Assembly: GCF_013282215.1 (NCBI RefSeq)
Contig: NZ_CP048103.1
Location: 1,550,001 to 1,614,000, forward strand
DNA: 64,000 nucleotides
Source of the DNA: Kroppenstedtia eburnea
GTDB lineage: Bacteria > Bacillota > Bacilli > Thermoactinomycetales > DSM-45169
Direction of reading: 5' to 3'
In this document: one piece after another, positions 62,705 through 64,000 of the stretch
Layout: each line of letters begins with the position of its first letter
Position numbering within the stretch: the first letter of the stretch is position 1
Translations under genes and position numbers: made by a program
Notes under the pieces: generated by a model
Database searches by the model: none
Seen by the model: the letters and a program-made list of their open reading frames with translations, nothing else
What the model was told of the DNA's origin: nothing

Positions 62705-64000
62705 TTGAAGATCCAACGATATTTCACCCGCAAGGGCGATGATCCCTTCAAAAGCGTCGAGTATGTGAAACGGGATTGCCGCATTACCAATCCCGACGGC
62801 TCGGTCGTTTTTGAAATGAAAGGGGCGGAAGTTCCGAAACAGTGGTCCCAAGTGGCCGCAGATATCATGATCTCAAAGTATTTCCGGAAGGCGGGGGTTC
62901 CCCAGACCGATGAAAACGGGACTCCACTCTTGGATGAAAACGGGAAGCCGGTCACCGGCCCTGAACGGAGTGTCCGCCAGGTGATTCACCGGCTCGCCGG
63001 TTGCTGGCGCGAGTGGGGGGAGAACAACGGGTATTTCGATACGGAAGAGGATGCCGAGGCTTTCTACGATGAGTTGGTTTATATGCTGCTCCATCAGATG
63101 GCCGCCCCCAACTCACCCCAGTGGTTCAACACCGGGCTGGCTTTTGCCTACGGGATTACAGGCAAGGCCCAAGGGCACTACTATGTGGATCCGGAGACGG
63201 AGGAGTTGCGCCGGGGGGAAGATGCATACAGCCGTCCCCAACCCCATGCCTGCTTTATCCAATCGGTGGAAGATGATTTGGTGAACGAAGGCGGAATCAT
63301 GGATCTCTGGGTGCGGGAAGCCCGTCTCTTTAAATACGGCAGTGGGACAGGCACCAACTTCTCCAATATCCGCGGGAAGGGGGAACCCCTCTCCGGGGGC
63401 GGGACGTCTTCGGGACTGCTCTCTTTCCTGAAGATCGGCGACCGGGCCGCCGGCGCCATCAAGTCCGGAGGGACCACCCGTCGTGCCGCGAAGATGGTCA
63501 CCCTGGATCTGGATCATCCCGATGTGGAAGAGTTTATCAACTGGAAGTCCAACGAAGAGAAAAAGGTGCGGGCCCTGATCGAAGCCGGCTACGATCCTTC
63601 CTTCAACGGGGAAGCCTATGAGACGATCTCCGGGCAAAATTCCAACAACTCAGTCCGTGTTCCCAATGAATTTTTCCGGGTGCTGGATGAGGATGGCGGA
63701 TGGAATCTGATCCGCCGGACAGATGGGAAAGTGAGCAAAACGGTACCGGCCAGGGATCTCTGGAAACAAATCTCGGAGGCAGCCTGGGAGTGTGCCGATC
63801 CCGGTCTCCAATATGACGGGACGATCAATGAATGGCATACCACACCTGCCGGCATGGATGGTCAACTGGGGGCCCGCCACAACCGGATCAATGCGTCCAA
63901 CCCTTGCTCTGAATATATGTTCCTGGATAACACAGCCTGCAACCTGGCATCCCTGAATTTGATGAAGTTCTACGATGTGGAGAACACCCGGTTTGACATA
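62705..64000 (+). CDS. nrdJ: vitamin B12-dependent (class II) ribonucleotide reductase, N-terminal part
   Basis: 432 residues are present; the gene runs off the window. NrdJ makes deoxynucleotides using adenosylcobalamin and works with or without oxygen. Recognisable segments are PNSPQWFNTGLAFAYGI, QPHACFIQSVEDDLVNEGGI, RLFKYGSGTGTNFSNIRGKG and SGGTTRRAAKMVTLDLDHPD, with the R1-type active-site region NPCSEYMFLDNTACNLASLN near the edge. The start is TTG 62705 with GGGGAG 7 nt upstream. Its promoter carries paired NrdR-like boxes. Confidence 0.93.
   Translation, partial: MKIQRYFTRKGDDPFKSVEYVKRDCRITNPDGSVVFEMKGAEVPKQWSQVAADIMISKYFRKAGVPQTDENGTPLLDENGKPVTGPERSVRQVIHRLAGCWREWGENNGYFDTEEDAEAFYDELVYMLLHQMAAPNSPQWFNTGLAFAYGITGKAQGHYYVDPETEELRRGEDAYSRPQPHACFIQSVEDDLVNEGGIMDLWVREARLFKYGSGTGTNFSNIRGKGEPLSGGGTSSGLLSFLKIGDRAAGAIKSGGTTRRAAKMVTLDLDHPDVEEFINWKSNEEKKVRALIEAGYDPSFNGEAYETISGQNSNNSVRVPNEFFRVLDEDGGWNLIRRTDGKVSKTVPARDLWKQISEAAWECADPGLQYDGTINEWHTTPAGMDGQLGARHNRINASNPCSEYMFLDNTACNLASLNLMKFYDVENTRFDI

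Overview
The window looks like chromosomal sequence from a spore-forming Bacillota of fairly high G+C, most like Thermoactinomycetaceae (Kroppenstedtia or Melghirimyces type). This placement is inferred from protein content and gene order, not from a marker gene. The first 16.5 kb follows the Bacillus order ruvC-ruvA-ruvB-queA-tgt-yajC-yrzE-DUF421-spoVB-comN-secDF-CDF transporter-recJ-apt. Many genes start with GTG or TTG behind strong Shine-Dalgarno sequences. SpoVB, ComN, YqhG, LipM and MrfAB all point to Bacilli.

Layout. 1-0.7 kb: tail of an FtsX-like permease and a lipoprotein. 1-6.6 kb: Holliday-junction resolution (ruvCAB) and queuosine tRNA modification (queA, tgt). 6.3-12.6 kb: Sec accessory proteins (yajC, split secD and secF), SpoVB flippase and ComN. 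12.7-16.6 kb: CDF transporter, recJ, apt. The Bacillus synteny breaks here, where relA would be expected and an IS3-family remnant is found. 17-26 kb: an accessory metabolic stretch with an acyl-CoA ligase, mobB, homogentisate dioxygenase plus a flavoprotein, an AbrB-type membrane protein, a FluC fluoride-channel pair, a crotonyl-CoA-reductase-like orphan and a secreted glycosidase-like protein. 27-31 kb: dGTPase, small orphans, and a previously hidden remnant of a cystathionine gamma-synthase-type gene. 31-38 kb: YqhG and a SNF2 helicase, divergent from a tandem glycine riboswitch driving gcvT-gcvPA-gcvPB. 38-45 kb: radical SAM protein, ferritin-like protein, TetR regulator with fatty acyl-CoA ligase, PepSY protein, and an ArsR-SRPBCC-DoxX operon. 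45-54 kb: aldehyde dehydrogenase with DUF779, a sugar-lactone oxidase and PLP aldolase pair, NagZ, an epimerase, and LipM octanoyltransferase, which serves the same lipoyl chemistry as the glycine cleavage system. 54-64 kb: a permease, the mrfA-mrfB DNA-repair pair, a membrane pseudokinase, D-amino-acid transaminase, and a B12-dependent ribonucleotide reductase behind a promoter carrying two NrdR-like boxes.

The most distinctive feature is a dispersed palindromic element, about 110-190 bp long, with 12 copies in 64 kb and all of them intergenic. The best copies have 15-bp terminal inverted repeats (CTAGAAGCGTTGTGA / TCACAACGCTTCTAG) around a second, inner inverted repeat (TTGGGTTTCACAT / ATGTGAAACCCAA). 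Some copies carry an extra 55-bp module. One copy has a different inner stem that is changed on both arms. Two copies sit inside operons (gcvT-gcvPA and mrfA-mrfB). A second, smaller repeat family (GGGCGTGTC ends) occurs twice. No transposase with matching ends is present, so these look like non-autonomous MITE/REP-type elements.
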